A DNA stretch of 64,000 bases from Deltaproteobacteria bacterium (GTDB lineage: Bacteria; Desulfobacterota; Syntrophia; Syntrophales; UBA2192). Made by a program: the position numbers and the translations under genes. This document shows, piece after piece, positions 1 to 7,885 of this stretch (its first letter is position 1; every line of letters begins with the position of its first letter). The stretch covers positions 36,766 through 100,765 of the forward strand of contig JAAYEC010000022.1 of NCBI GenBank assembly GCA_012728915.1, written 5' to 3'. The notes under the pieces are model-generated. The model was not told the origin of the DNA and searched no databases. It worked only from the letters and a program-made list of their open reading frames with translations.

Positions 1-153
1 GTTCCTGCCGAGAATGACGGTCAGATTCCCCGTGTGAATCCGCCTGCCCGATTCGAAAAGGGCCGAAAACTCGCTTCGCCTGCGGATTCTCTCGCTTTTC
101 GGCAGCGTGTGCCTGCTTCCGGGGACCGGGGGTTTTCCTGCGGCTGGGCTCAC
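1..153 (-). CDS. rnpA: RNase P protein component, N-terminal part (cut by window edge)
   Basis: Protein subunit of ribonuclease P, which helps the catalytic RNA mature the 5' ends of tRNAs. Only the first 51 codons lie in the window; the frame is open to base 1. After a short variable N-terminus the protein reads LPKSERIRRRSEFSALFESG, the characteristic start of RnpA (L-x-K-x-x-R-I-R-R-R-x-x-F). I chose the GTG at 153 because the only other nearby GTG runs straight into a stop and a purine-rich stretch precedes it. It lies 24 bases after rpmH on the same strand, the usual rpmH-rnpA order; yidD/yidC would be expected beyond the window edge. The family assignment is sure, the exact start is not. 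Confidence 0.9.
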   Translation of the reverse strand, partial: MSPAAGKPPVPGSRHTLPKSERIRRRSEFSALFESGRRIHTGNLTVILGRN

Positions 154-177
154 CCTTGCACTCTTCCCTGACCCGGA

Positions 178-315
178 TCAGACGGCCAATCGTTTTCTCC
201 CCTTGGCGCGCCTTCTGCTCAGCACCAGCCGCCCGCCCCTGGTGGCCATTCTGGCTCGAAATCCGTGGGCCCGCTTGCGCTTGAGATTCGTGATCGTCTT
301 GAGAGTCTTTTTCAT
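178..315 (-). CDS. rpmH: Ribosomal protein bL34
   Basis: Small basic protein of the 50S ribosomal subunit. The 45 residues contain the family signature [19 protein letters not shown] followed by [13 protein letters not shown], which covers nearly the whole L34 fold, so there is little room for another call. The ATG at 315 is the only sensible start and gives the usual family length. The first codons (MKKTLKTIT) differ slightly from the common MKRTYQPS form. A strong promoter lies about 40-65 bases upstream, and rnpA follows on the same strand. In most bacteria this pair sits near the replication origin, so oriC may lie nearby; that is inference only. Confidence 0.96.
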   Translation of the reverse strand: MKKTLKTITNLKRKRAHGFRARMATRGGRLVLSRRRAKGRKRLAV

Positions 316-353
316 AGCCTGATGATCCTGTGGATTAAATGCTAAAGGCGATT

Positions 354-382
354 CTTAAACCATTATTCCGAATGTTTGTCAA
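354..382 (-). promoter_or_regulatory. Sigma-70-type promoter of rpmH-rnpA
   Basis: On the minus strand, TTGACA (377-382) is followed after 17 bases by TTTAAG (354-359). The -35 box is perfect and the -10 is weak, about 40 bases before the rpmH start. Confidence 0.55.
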
Positions 383-448
383 GGGTTAATTGACCGGATG
401 CCTCCCGTCACTTTTCCCTTGCCGCGGGCGTTTCGGGCAACGGCCGGC

Positions 449-477
449 TTGCGTCCCCTTGCGGAGTCCACTATAGT
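449..477 (+). promoter_or_regulatory. Sigma-70-type promoter of uvrB
   Basis: TTGCGT (449-454), a 17-base spacer and TATAGT (472-477). Transcription would start near 484, before the uvrB start at 531. No LexA-type box is obvious here. Confidence 0.5.
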
Positions 478-530
478 AATCAGGCAGGCCGCCGGTGCGG
501 CCGGCGGAAACCGTTCCGAGCGGCAGGGGA

Positions 531-2666
531 ATGACGGGAAGCAGACCGGACAGGAAGCCCGCGGGCGATTACGTCGACCGCAGACCCTTCAGAATCGTAT
601 CCGACTTCGAACCCCGGGGCGACCAGCCCCAGGCCATCGAGAGGCTCGCCCGGGGCGTCGAGAAGGGGCACCCGCACCAGGTCCTCCTCGGGATCACGGG
701 CTCGGGCAAGACCTTCACGGTGGCCAACGTTATCCAGGCCGTGCAGCGGCCCGCGCTGGTCATCGCCCACAACAAGACCCTGGCGGCGCAGCTCTACCAG
801 GAGTTCAGGACGCTCTTCCCGGAGAACGCCGTCGAGTACTTCGTCAGCTACTACGACTACTACCAGCCCGAGGCCTACATCCCCGCGACGGACACCTACA
901 TCGAGAAGGATTCCGCCATCAACGAGGAGATCGACAAGATGCGCCACTCGGCGACGCGCTCGATCCTGTCGCGCAGCGACGTGATCGTCGTCGCCAGCGT
1001 CTCCTGCATCTACGGCATCGGTGCACCCGAGACCTATCTCGGCATGGCGCTTTCCCTCGAGGAGGGCATGGAGATCCAGCGGGACACGATGCTGAGGCGC
1101 CTCGTGGACATCCAGTACGAGCGCAACGACATGGACTTTCACCGCGGCGCCTTCCGGGTCCGCGGTGACGTGGTCGAGATTTTCCCGGCCTACGAGGAGG
1201 AACAGGCCGTCCGCGTCGAGTTCCTCGGCGACCGGATCGAGGCGCTCTCCCTGGTGGATCCCCTCCGGGGGAAAAAGCTGGGGCGGCTGTGGCGGACGGA
1301 CATCTACCCCGGGAGCCACTATGTCACGACGCGGGAGACGGTGAAGGCGGCCCTCGTCTCCATCCGGGAGGAGCTGGGCGAGCGGCTCCGCGTTCTTCAA
1401 TCGCAGGGGAAGCTCCTGGAGGCCCAGCGGCTCGAGCAGCGCACCCGCTTCGACCTGGAGATGCTCGAGGAGATGGGCTACTGCCAGGGGATCGAGAACT
1501 ACTCCCGGCACCTCACGGGGAGACGGCCGGGCGAGCCGCCCCCGACCCTCATGGAATACCTGCCGGCAAAGGCCCTGGTCATCCTCGACGAGAGCCACGT
1601 CACCGTGCCACAGCTCGTGGGCATGTACCGCGGCGACCGCTCCAGGAAAGAAACCCTCGTGGAGCACGGGTTCCGGCTGCCCTCGGCGCTGGACAACCGG
1701 CCGCTCATGTTCGAGGAGTACGAACGGTTTCCCCAGCAGCGCCTCTACATCTCGGCGACCCCGGCCGAGTACGAGATCGCGAAGACCCGCGGGCGCGTGG
1801 TGGAACAGATCGTGCGGCCCACGGGGCTCATGGACCCCGAGATCATCGTCCGCCCCGTGACTCACCAGGTGGACGACCTGCTGGGCGAGGTCCGCAAGCG
1901 CGCCGAGCGCGGCGAGCGGGTCCTCGTGACGACCCTTACGAAGCGCATGGCCGAGAATCTCACGGAGTACTACGAGAGCCTGGGGGTGCGGGTGAAGTAC
2001 CTTCACTCCGATGTTCACACCCTGGAGCGGGTCGTCATCATCCGCGACCTGAGGTTGGGCAGGTTCGACGTCCTGGTCGGCGTCAACCTCCTGCGGGAAG
2101 GGCTCGACATCCCCGAGGTGTCGCTCGTGGCCATCCTGGATGCCGACAAGGAGGGGTTCCTGCGCTCGGAACGATCCCTCATCCAGACAAGCGGGCGGGC
2201 GGCGCGAAACGCGGGGGGCCAGGTCATCATGTACGCCGACCGGATCACCGATTCCATGCGGGCCTGCATCGGCGAGACGGAGCGGCGGCGGGCGATCCAG
2301 CGCCGGTTCAACGAGGAGCACGGGATCACGCCGGAGACGATCCGCAAGTCCATCGACAATGTCCTGGCCTCCGTCTATGAGGCCGACTACGTCACCGTTC
2401 CCGTTATGGAACCGAAGGTGGAATACGTCTCCATCGCCGAGATCCCGGACCTGATCGCGAAGCTTCGGGAAGAGATGAGGGCCGCCGCCCGGGACTACGA
2501 GTTCGAACGGGCGGCCGAGCTGCGGGACCGGATCCGCAGGCTCACGGAGCTGGAGATCGGCTTCGGCGGGGAGACGCCCGACGCCGAAGCCGAGGCGGGC
2601 GAAAGGCCGGTGAGAAGCGGGAAGCGCATCGTGAAGCGACGTGAGGGTAAGAAGGTAAGAAGGTAA
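531..2666 (+). CDS. uvrB: Excinuclease ABC subunit B
   Basis: DNA-damage recognition helicase of nucleotide excision repair. It is loaded by UvrA, verifies the lesion with its beta-hairpin and recruits UvrC. From the ATG at 531 the protein has 711 residues, normal for UvrB. Visible parts: Walker A GITGSGKT (about 54-61), the beta-hairpin region [12 protein letters not shown] (about 107-118), the DESH box (about 353-356), helicase motif [14 protein letters not shown] (about 552-563) and a C-terminal UVR domain (about 641-675) that contacts UvrC. An upstream in-frame GTG at 495 would add 12 unconserved residues and leave almost no leader after the promoter, so I prefer 531, although the AGGGGA before it is very close. 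uvrC follows 69 bases later. The last codons lie in an 8-bp tandem repeat. Confidence 0.97.
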   Translation: MTGSRPDRKPAGDYVDRRPFRIVSDFEPRGDQPQAIERLARGVEKGHPHQVLLGITGSGKTFTVANVIQAVQRPALVIAHNKTLAAQLYQEFRTLFPENAVEYFVSYYDYYQPEAYIPATDTYIEKDSAINEEIDKMRHSATRSILSRSDVIVVASVSCIYGIGAPETYLGMALSLEEGMEIQRDTMLRRLVDIQYERNDMDFHRGAFRVRGDVVEIFPAYEEEQAVRVEFLGDRIEALSLVDPLRGKKLGRLWRTDIYPGSHYVTTRETVKAALVSIREELGERLRVLQSQGKLLEAQRLEQRTRFDLEMLEEMGYCQGIENYSRHLTGRRPGEPPPTLMEYLPAKALVILDESHVTVPQLVGMYRGDRSRKETLVEHGFRLPSALDNRPLMFEEYERFPQQRLYISATPAEYEIAKTRGRVVEQIVRPTGLMDPEIIVRPVTHQVDDLLGEVRKRAERGERVLVTTLTKRMAENLTEYYESLGVRVKYLHSDVHTLERVVIIRDLRLGRFDVLVGVNLLREGLDIPEVSLVAILDADKEGFLRSERSLIQTSGRAARNAGGQVIMYADRITDSMRACIGETERRRAIQRRFNEEHGITPETIRKSIDNVLASVYEADYVTVPVMEPKVEYVSIAEIPDLIAKLREEMRAAARDYEFERAAELRDRIRRLTELEIGFGGETPDAEAEAGERPVRSGKRIVKRREGKKVRR

Positions 2667-2669
2667 GAA
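2646..2669 (+). repeat. Three tandem copies of GGTAAGAA across the uvrB stop codon
   Basis: An 8-base unit repeated three times; the uvrB TAA (2664-2666) lies in the third copy. Because the unit is not a multiple of three, gain or loss of a copy would change the UvrB C-terminus. Confidence 0.85.
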
Positions 2670-2735
2670 GCGCGGCTTGACAGCCGCCGTCCTGTTTTTC
2701 CCGAGGCCCGGTATCCAATACCCGATACCCCGAGG

Positions 2736-4625
2736 ATGGGGACCATGCAGAACGATCCGTCAAACAGCCGCATCAGCATACCGGAGCCGCTCGACCGGAA
2801 GATCAGGGCCATTCCCCCCAGGACGGGCGTCTACCTCATGAAGGACGCCGGGGGCAGCATCATCTACGTCGGCAAGGCGAAGAACCTCCGGAGCCGCATC
2901 CGCAATTATTTCCAGGGCGCCGACACGCGCGCCATGGTGCCCTTCCTCGTTTCCCGCGTCCGCGACCTGGACTTCGTTGTCACCAACACGGAGAAGGAGG
3001 CCTTTCTCCTCGAGAACACCCTCATCAAGGAGCACCGGCCCCGTTACAACGTCATCTTCCGCGACGACAAGACGTACTTCAGCCTGCGCCTCGACACGCG
3101 GCAGGACTTTCCCGCCTTCCGGCTGGTGCGGAAAATAAGAAAGGACGGGGCCCGCTACTTCGGGCCCTACCCGTCGGGGCTTGCGGCCAGGGAGACGCTG
3201 AAATACCTCCACCGGCTCTTTCCGCTGAGGACCTGCAAGGACAGGGAGTTTGCGACGCGGCGCCGGCCCTGCATCGAGTACGGGATCCACAATTGTGTCG
3301 GACCCTGTGTGGGTCTCGTCGGCAGGGAAGAGTACCGGAAGTACATTGACGCCGCGGTCCTCTTCCTCGAAGGGCGCGGCGCGAAGCTGCTGGACCTGCT
3401 GAAAAAGAGGATGGCCGAGGCGGCGGAGAACCTCGAGTTCGAGGAGGCCGCGAGGCTGCGCGACCGGATCGCCGCCGTGGAAACGACGGTGGAGAAACAG
3501 CGGATGGTGTCGGCCGATTTCAAGGACCAGGACGTCTTCGGCCTGCACCGGGAGGACGGCCAGGTCCAGGTCTGCATCCTTTGCATCCGCGAGGGGAAGA
3601 CCCTGGGTACGAAGAAGTTCCCCCCCGTCCGCACGGCGGCCGCCGACGCCGAAGTCCTCTCGTCGCTGCTGAGGCAGTATTACGACGGGGAGCCCTTCAT
3701 CCCGGCCGAGGTCGTCATCCCCGAAGCGGTCGAGGATGGAGACGTCCTGGCCGAATGGCTTTCGGAGAAGCGGGGCAAGAGGGTCGATCTCGTCGTCCCG
3801 CACAGGGGACCGAGGAGGGACCTCGTCGGGATCGCCCGGCAGAACGCCGAGGGCCTCTTCCGGGCCGAGCGGGCCGCGCGCATGGACGAGGAGGCGGCCA
3901 TGGCCCTGCTCCGGGACAAGCTTCACCTGCACAGGCTGCCCCGCCGGGTCGAGTGCGTCGACATCTCGAATATCGGCGGCGAGATGCCCGTGGGCTCGCT
4001 TGTGACGTTCTCGGACGGCAAGCCCGACAAGTCGGGCTACAGGCTGTTCCATGTCCGCGGCGTCGAGGGCCCGGATGACTACGCCGGCATGCACGAGGTC
4101 CTCAGAAGGCGCTTCGACGGCCGGGAGAACCTGCCCGATCTGCTCATGGTGGACGGCGGCCGGGGACAGGTGAGCATGGCAGTCAGGACCCTGCGCGAGC
4201 TGGGCATCGGCGACCTCGACGTAATAGGCCTGGCGAAGGGATCGGCGCCGGCCGGAAGCAGCGACGGCGCGCGCCGGCGGCCCTCGATGAAGGAGCAGGA
4301 TCACGTCTACCTGGCAGGGCGAAAGGACCCTGTCTACATCGCAAAATACCCCGCCGCCCTGTTGTTCTTGCAGCGAATCCGGGACGAGGCGCACCGCTTT
4401 GCCGTCACGCACCACCGCCGGAGGATGGAGAAGCGGGACGTGCACTCCGTTCTGGACGACGTCCCGGGCGTGGGAACGGCGAAGAAAAAGGCCCTCCTGC
4501 GCCGGTTCGGCGATATCGACACGCTGCGCCGCGCCGGCCGGGAGGACCTGGAAGCCGTCCCGGGGATCACCCCCCGGCTCGCTGAAGAGATCCTGAGATT
4601 TCTGAATCCCGCCGAACCCTCCTGA
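2736..4625 (+). CDS. uvrC: Excinuclease ABC subunit C
   Basis: Endonuclease of nucleotide excision repair that makes the 3' and then the 5' incision around the lesion bound by UvrB. The 629 residues contain an N-terminal GIY-YIG nuclease domain (GVY about 31-33, YVG about 44-46, followed by KAKNLRSRIRNYF), a UVR domain (about 218-252) that binds the matching UvrB domain, the RNase-H-like 5' nuclease domain with a candidate catalytic Asp in VDISNIGG (about D409), and tandem helix-hairpin-helix motifs at the C-terminus (VPGVGTAKKKALL, VPGITPRLAEEIL). An alternative ATG lies at 2745. It sits downstream of uvrB on the same strand and is probably co-transcribed. Confidence 0.96.
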   Translation: MGTMQNDPSNSRISIPEPLDRKIRAIPPRTGVYLMKDAGGSIIYVGKAKNLRSRIRNYFQGADTRAMVPFLVSRVRDLDFVVTNTEKEAFLLENTLIKEHRPRYNVIFRDDKTYFSLRLDTRQDFPAFRLVRKIRKDGARYFGPYPSGLAARETLKYLHRLFPLRTCKDREFATRRRPCIEYGIHNCVGPCVGLVGREEYRKYIDAAVLFLEGRGAKLLDLLKKRMAEAAENLEFEEAARLRDRIAAVETTVEKQRMVSADFKDQDVFGLHREDGQVQVCILCIREGKTLGTKKFPPVRTAAADAEVLSSLLRQYYDGEPFIPAEVVIPEAVEDGDVLAEWLSEKRGKRVDLVVPHRGPRRDLVGIARQNAEGLFRAERAARMDEEAAMALLRDKLHLHRLPRRVECVDISNIGGEMPVGSLVTFSDGKPDKSGYRLFHVRGVEGPDDYAGMHEVLRRRFDGRENLPDLLMVDGGRGQVSMAVRTLRELGIGDLDVIGLAKGSAPAGSSDGARRRPSMKEQDHVYLAGRKDPVYIAKYPAALLFLQRIRDEAHRFAVTHHRRRMEKRDVHSVLDDVPGVGTAKKKALLRRFGDIDTLRRAGREDLEAVPGITPRLAEEILRFLNPAEPS

Positions 4626-4643
4626 ACCGGGCCGGGCGCCGCC

Positions 4644-5204
4644 ATGGACTTCCTCTCCATTTTTCTGATCGCCGTCGGTCTCGGGATGGACGCCCTCAGT
4701 GTGGCGGTCGCCACGGGCGCCGTGCTCGGGAGGCCTTCCGGGGCGGCCGTTTTCCGCATGTCCTTCGCCTTCGGGTTTTTCCAGTTCGCCATGCCCCTGG
4801 CCGGCTGGTCGGCCGGCAGGACGGTCTCGAGTCTCATAGAATCCTTCGACCACTGGGTGGCCTTCGGGCTCCTGGTCCTCATCGGTGGCAGGATGATCGT
4901 GGAGGCCCTGCGGGACGACGGGGCGGGCAGGACCACGGCGGCCGATCCCACGCGGGGCTGGACCCTGCTGGTGCTCGCCGTCGCCACCAGCATCGATGCC
5001 CTGGCCGTGGGGTTGAGCCTGGCCCTGCTCGATGCGTCCATTCTGTATCCGAGCGTCGTGATCGGGGTCACGACCTTCGCCATGACTTGGGCGGGGATGG
5101 TGTTCGGTTCGAAGATCGGCGCTTTCCTCGGGAAGAAGGTCGAGATCGCGGGGGGATTCATCCTCATAGGGATCGGGATACGGATCCTCTGGGAGCACCT
5201 GTAA
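4644..5204 (+). CDS. mntP: Putative manganese efflux pump MntP
   Basis: Small inner-membrane exporter of Mn2+, 186 residues, the usual length for the MntP/YebN family. Six hydrophobic segments are visible in two related halves, each with a conserved acidic motif within the membrane: GMDALSVA (D16) and SIDALAVG (about D118), the residues linked to metal transport in the family. A charged loop (about 90-105) separates the halves. It starts 18 bases after uvrC and may be read from the same transcript. There is no room upstream for a yybP-ykoY riboswitch, so metal-responsive control is not visible here. Mn specificity is from family knowledge. Confidence 0.9.
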   Translation: MDFLSIFLIAVGLGMDALSVAVATGAVLGRPSGAAVFRMSFAFGFFQFAMPLAGWSAGRTVSSLIESFDHWVAFGLLVLIGGRMIVEALRDDGAGRTTAADPTRGWTLLVLAVATSIDALAVGLSLALLDASILYPSVVIGVTTFAMTWAGMVFGSKIGAFLGKKVEIAGGFILIGIGIRILWEHL

Positions 5205-5219
5205 CCGCGCCCCGTCGTC

Positions 5220-6146
5220 CTACGGGATCTCCCCGATCGCCCTGGCGATGTCTGCGGACCCCCTCACCACCGTTTTCCGGCCGCTGTCGAGGATCACGGC
5301 AGTCGGCGTCGAGCGGATCTTGTCCTCGGTCAGGTATCCCGTCAGGAAATTGAACGTCGGCGCGGGGTCGTAGATCTTGTACGTGATGCCGCTCTTTTTC
5401 AGGTGCTCCTCCAGCTTTTCGCGCTCAGTGATATTCATGGCGGCGGCCAGGAAGAGGGCGTGGCGCACCTTGTTGGCGTAGTCGATGTCCTTCTTTTCGT
5501 TGAGCGCGTAGAGGAAGTAACGGACGTAAAGCGACGTGTGCTGGTGGACCGGCGTGTCGACGAAGGTCACGCGGATCGAATTCTTCTTCACGAGGGCCGC
5601 GATCGGACCGGCGATCTCGGGGTCGAGCCTCGAGCAGGGGCCGCAGAAGTAGTCGCTGTAGAGACGCACGTGAATCCGGCCGTTTCCGAATACGGGCTTC
5701 AGGGGCTCTGCGGCAAAGGAGGGCGTCACCGACCCGTTGAAGAAGGCAACGAAGGCAAGGAGACCCAGGGCGGCGAAAATCCCGATGAGCCTGCGCCTGC
5801 CCCAGTCGAGGTTGATGGCGAAGAGAAGCAGCAGGACGGCCCCGAAGGCAAGGCAGTAGGGACAGAAGACGTCGTGCCGCACCTGGAACCCGATGAGGAA
5901 CGCCTCGGCCCCCGCGCCGGCCGACAGCAGAAAAAGCCTGTACTCCCGGAGGCCGAAGAGGCTGAATGCGACCAGCGTGCCCATGAAGAGGACCCCCAGG
6001 TATTTCAGATCGATCCCGAAGAGCGACCCCTGCAGGTAGGAGCAGGAGTCCCCGCAGTAGGCGTAGACGAACACCAGCACGATGCCGGCGAGGGCCAGCA
6101 GGATGTTGAACTTCTCTTTTCCCGAGAGGGCGCTTTTCATGACCAT
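5220..6146 (-). CDS. Fused VKOR-type membrane oxidoreductase and DsbA-like thioredoxin domain
   Basis: Predicted self-contained disulfide-bond forming enzyme. The N-terminal half is a vitamin-K-epoxide-reductase-like membrane domain with four or five hydrophobic segments. It has a first Cys pair (C31 and C35, YCGDSCSYLQG) and the CxxC that should face quinone (C95-P-Y-C98, FCPYC). A linker leads to a thioredoxin-fold domain with YFCGPCSRLDP (C168-x-x-C171), and a plausible cis-Pro loop at STPTAVIL. VKOR re-oxidises the DsbA-like domain using quinone, replacing DsbB. Numbering assumes the ATG at 6146; one at 6140 is equally possible, and a longer form from 6209 would overlap the upstream methyltransferase. 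No strong ribosome site separates them. Confidence 0.85.
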   Translation of the reverse strand: MVMKSALSGKEKFNILLALAGIVLVFVYAYCGDSCSYLQGSLFGIDLKYLGVLFMGTLVAFSLFGLREYRLFLLSAGAGAEAFLIGFQVRHDVFCPYCLAFGAVLLLLFAINLDWGRRRLIGIFAALGLLAFVAFFNGSVTPSFAAEPLKPVFGNGRIHVRLYSDYFCGPCSRLDPEIAGPIAALVKKNSIRVTFVDTPVHQHTSLYVRYFLYALNEKKDIDYANKVRHALFLAAAMNITEREKLEEHLKKSGITYKIYDPAPTFNFLTGYLTEDKIRSTPTAVILDSGRKTVVRGSADIARAIGEIP

Positions 6147-6172
6147 GCGCTTAATCAAGATCCGTACCAACC

Positions 6173-6826
6173 TCACCTTTTCCGCAGGGTGACCTGGAGG
6201 AGTTTCCAAGGGAGCGGACCTTCCTCGAACTCCTCGATGTCGAGAATCTCGAACCCCCCGGCCAGGCTCTCCACCATGGACCGGTCGAAGTAGTGTACGA
6301 CGAAACCGTTCATCTCGTAAAGATCCTCGCCGAGAAGGGTTCCCTTGCCGTAGTGGGCATCCCCCTTATGGCGGACCGTGTAGATGTTGAGCCCCCCCGG
6401 CCTGAGGACCCGGTGGATCTCCCCGTTGAGAGACTCGATCTCCGCCCGGCTGAAGGCCATGCAGTAGAGCATGTGAGAGAAGCAGCCGTCCACGGAGGCA
6501 TCCGCGAAGGGAAGCGGCTTGCGCAGATCGTGGTAGACGGGCGTAATCATCTCCCCCAGGTCCGTCTTGACGCCCTTGTCGACAATCCCCCAGAGCCCGT
6601 TTTCGCTGTAATCAAGAGCATAGACCCGGAGACCCATGCCCGCGAAGTAGATGGTGTCGCGGCCCTGCCCGGCGCCCAGCTCCAGGACGAGGCCGCCCTC
6701 TTCCCCCAGGAAGCGCGCCGCAGCCCTTTTCGCCGCGTTGCTCGGCTCAGCGCCGAAGAATTCCATCTCCGCGGCGTAAGCCCCGTCCCATTGTCCCTGC
6801 TGGCGGTCCAGTTCGTCCTGTCGCAT
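6173..6826 (-). CDS. Class I SAM-dependent methyltransferase
   Basis: 217-residue Rossmann-fold methyltransferase. Motif I is VLELGAGQGRD (47-57), followed by an acidic strand end (ALDYSENG), a motif-IV-like segment (DGCFSHMLYCMAFS) and the post-motif HRVLRPGGLNIYTVRH. The order matches Methyltransf_11/TehB-like enzymes acting on small molecules, but the substrate cannot be read from sequence. The gene precedes the VKOR fusion on the same strand, with its stop about 27 bases before the preferred VKOR start, so the two are probably one operon. It starts at an ATG well separated from upstream sequence, and no promoter stands out. Confidence 0.82.
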   Translation of the reverse strand: MRQDELDRQQGQWDGAYAAEMEFFGAEPSNAAKRAAARFLGEEGGLVLELGAGQGRDTIYFAGMGLRVYALDYSENGLWGIVDKGVKTDLGEMITPVYHDLRKPLPFADASVDGCFSHMLYCMAFSRAEIESLNGEIHRVLRPGGLNIYTVRHKGDAHYGKGTLLGEDLYEMNGFVVHYFDRSMVESLAGGFEILDIEEFEEGPLPWKLLQVTLRKR

Positions 6827-6975
6827 GTCTCAATGCACCTATCACGCCCCGGTGCTTCCCGCAACCGGGGATGCCGCCTTTTCTGAACCGCTTGAGAAAA
6901 AAAGTCAAATGATTTCAGGAAGGGCATCGGGTCCTTTCGGGAAGAGGGTAAGGGGGATTCCCGGTCACCGTCCGT

Positions 6976-7010
6976 AAAAAAAGGGCCACCCGGTATCGGC
7001 CGGATGACCC
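6976..7010 (-). terminator. Rho-independent terminator of the zraP-like gene
   Basis: 11-bp stem (6983-6993 with 7000-7010, two G-U pairs), 6-base loop, then seven T on the minus strand (A-run 6976-6982). It lies about 40 bases after the zraP-like stop codon. Confidence 0.88.
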
Positions 7011-7050
7011 TTGTTAAGAGGGTGTGTCTGAAGAAGGCCTCGCGTTCCGA

Positions 7051-7584
7051 TTACCTCATTCCACCCATGCCCGGGCCCATGCCGGTGCCCAGTCTGTAAC
7101 CCATGCCGGGACCTCTGCCCTGGCCCATGCCCCTGCCGGCGCCCGGCCCTTGTCCGAAGCATCGGCCCGCCGCCCGGTTCTGCTTGAGCAGTTCCTGCTG
7201 CTCCGGGGTGAGGGACTTGTATACGGCCCAGCGGTAATCGCTCTGCCTGTCATTGAGCTGGTCGCGCAGGGCCCTGACTTCCTTCTCCGCAGCCCGGATC
7301 TTTGCCTCGTCGGGGTTCCGTTCCAGCCAGAGGAGCCTCAGATCGCCCGCCCTGCTGTGATGCCGATCCTGGAGGGGCTTGATGTCCTTCAGGTATGCCG
7401 TCCGCATGTCGGCGAGTTTCGCCTGCTGCTCGGCCGTCAGGTTCAGGCCCCGAACGCTCGAAAGGTCGCACCCGTTGCAGATGCCGCCCCAGTGGCCTCT
7501 CCCGCCTCTGTGCATGGCGTCGGCCGGCACAACGAAGGCCGTAAGGAAAAGAACGGCAGTCATTACAATCATCAGTTTTTTCAT
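7051..7584 (-). CDS. ZraP/CpxP/Spy-family periplasmic chaperone
   Basis: 177-residue exported protein. A signal peptide (MKKLMIVMTAVLFLTAFVVP, cleavage expected after ADA at about 23) precedes a helical region with the two LTxxQ motifs of the family (LTAEQ 49-53, LTPEQ 125-129). The mature N-terminus is His/Cys-bearing (MHRGGRGHWGGICNGC), and the C-terminal 40 residues are Gly/Met/Arg-rich; both could bind metal. In Enterobacteria ZraP is a zinc-responsive periplasmic chaperone encoded divergently from zraSR under sigma-54, and exactly that layout is found here. The ATG at 7584 is preceded by GGAGAG; a longer frame upstream has no signal peptide. I infer a role in metal or envelope stress; the inducing signal is not shown. 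Confidence 0.85.
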   Translation of the reverse strand: MKKLMIVMTAVLFLTAFVVPADAMHRGGRGHWGGICNGCDLSSVRGLNLTAEQQAKLADMRTAYLKDIKPLQDRHHSRAGDLRLLWLERNPDEAKIRAAEKEVRALRDQLNDRQSDYRWAVYKSLTPEQQELLKQNRAAGRCFGQGPGAGRGMGQGRGPGMGYRLGTGMGPGMGGMR

Positions 7585-7627
7585 GGTGTCACTCTCCTGT
7601 GGAGTTGTTTTCTTGCATAGAGCATAA

Positions 7628-7643
7628 GGCAACGACCGTGCCA
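7628..7643 (-). promoter_or_regulatory. Sigma-54 (-24/-12) promoter of the zraP-like gene
   Basis: The minus strand reads TGGCACGGTCGTTGCC. It fits TGGCACG-N4-TTGC exactly, with GG and GC ten bases apart. The transcript would start near 7617 and leave a leader of about 33 bases before the ATG at 7584. Confidence 0.85.
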
Positions 7644-7746
7644 CCGAGGCGGATTGATCATAAGGCATTAATAGTATTGGCTTTTATCAATATATTCTCT
7701 CGCCGGGAAAGAAAAAAGTGGCTACAATGTATCCGGTTGATGTATA

Positions 7747-7771
7747 CACATGGATACGTCGTATCCATGTG
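7747..7771. promoter_or_regulatory. Perfect palindrome, candidate upstream activator site
   Basis: CACATGGATAC, three bases, then GTATCCATGTG: a perfect 11-bp inverted repeat in the gap between the divergent zraP-like and kinase genes. It is about 120 bp upstream of the -24/-12 promoter, a normal distance for an NtrC-type activator. No T-run follows, so it is not a terminator. An 8-bp palindrome TGTATACA overlaps its left edge (7741-7748). Confidence 0.6.
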
Positions 7772-7885
7772 ACGGGCTGAGGGCACGGGGGTAGGGCATA
7801 TGGCAGGATAGATTGATGATTTTCAACCCCCCTTTCTTTACTGACAATAGGTGCAACCGTACCCGGTATTGCAGCGAGGTCGCCT

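Noticed and set aside
107..322. Plus-strand 71-codon frame at the left edge
   Set aside because: It is antisense to rpmH and rnpA, which are certain.
2760..5198. Minus-strand frame of about 810 codons opposite uvrC and mntP
   Set aside because: Shadow of two unmistakable genes; no ribosome site or domain.
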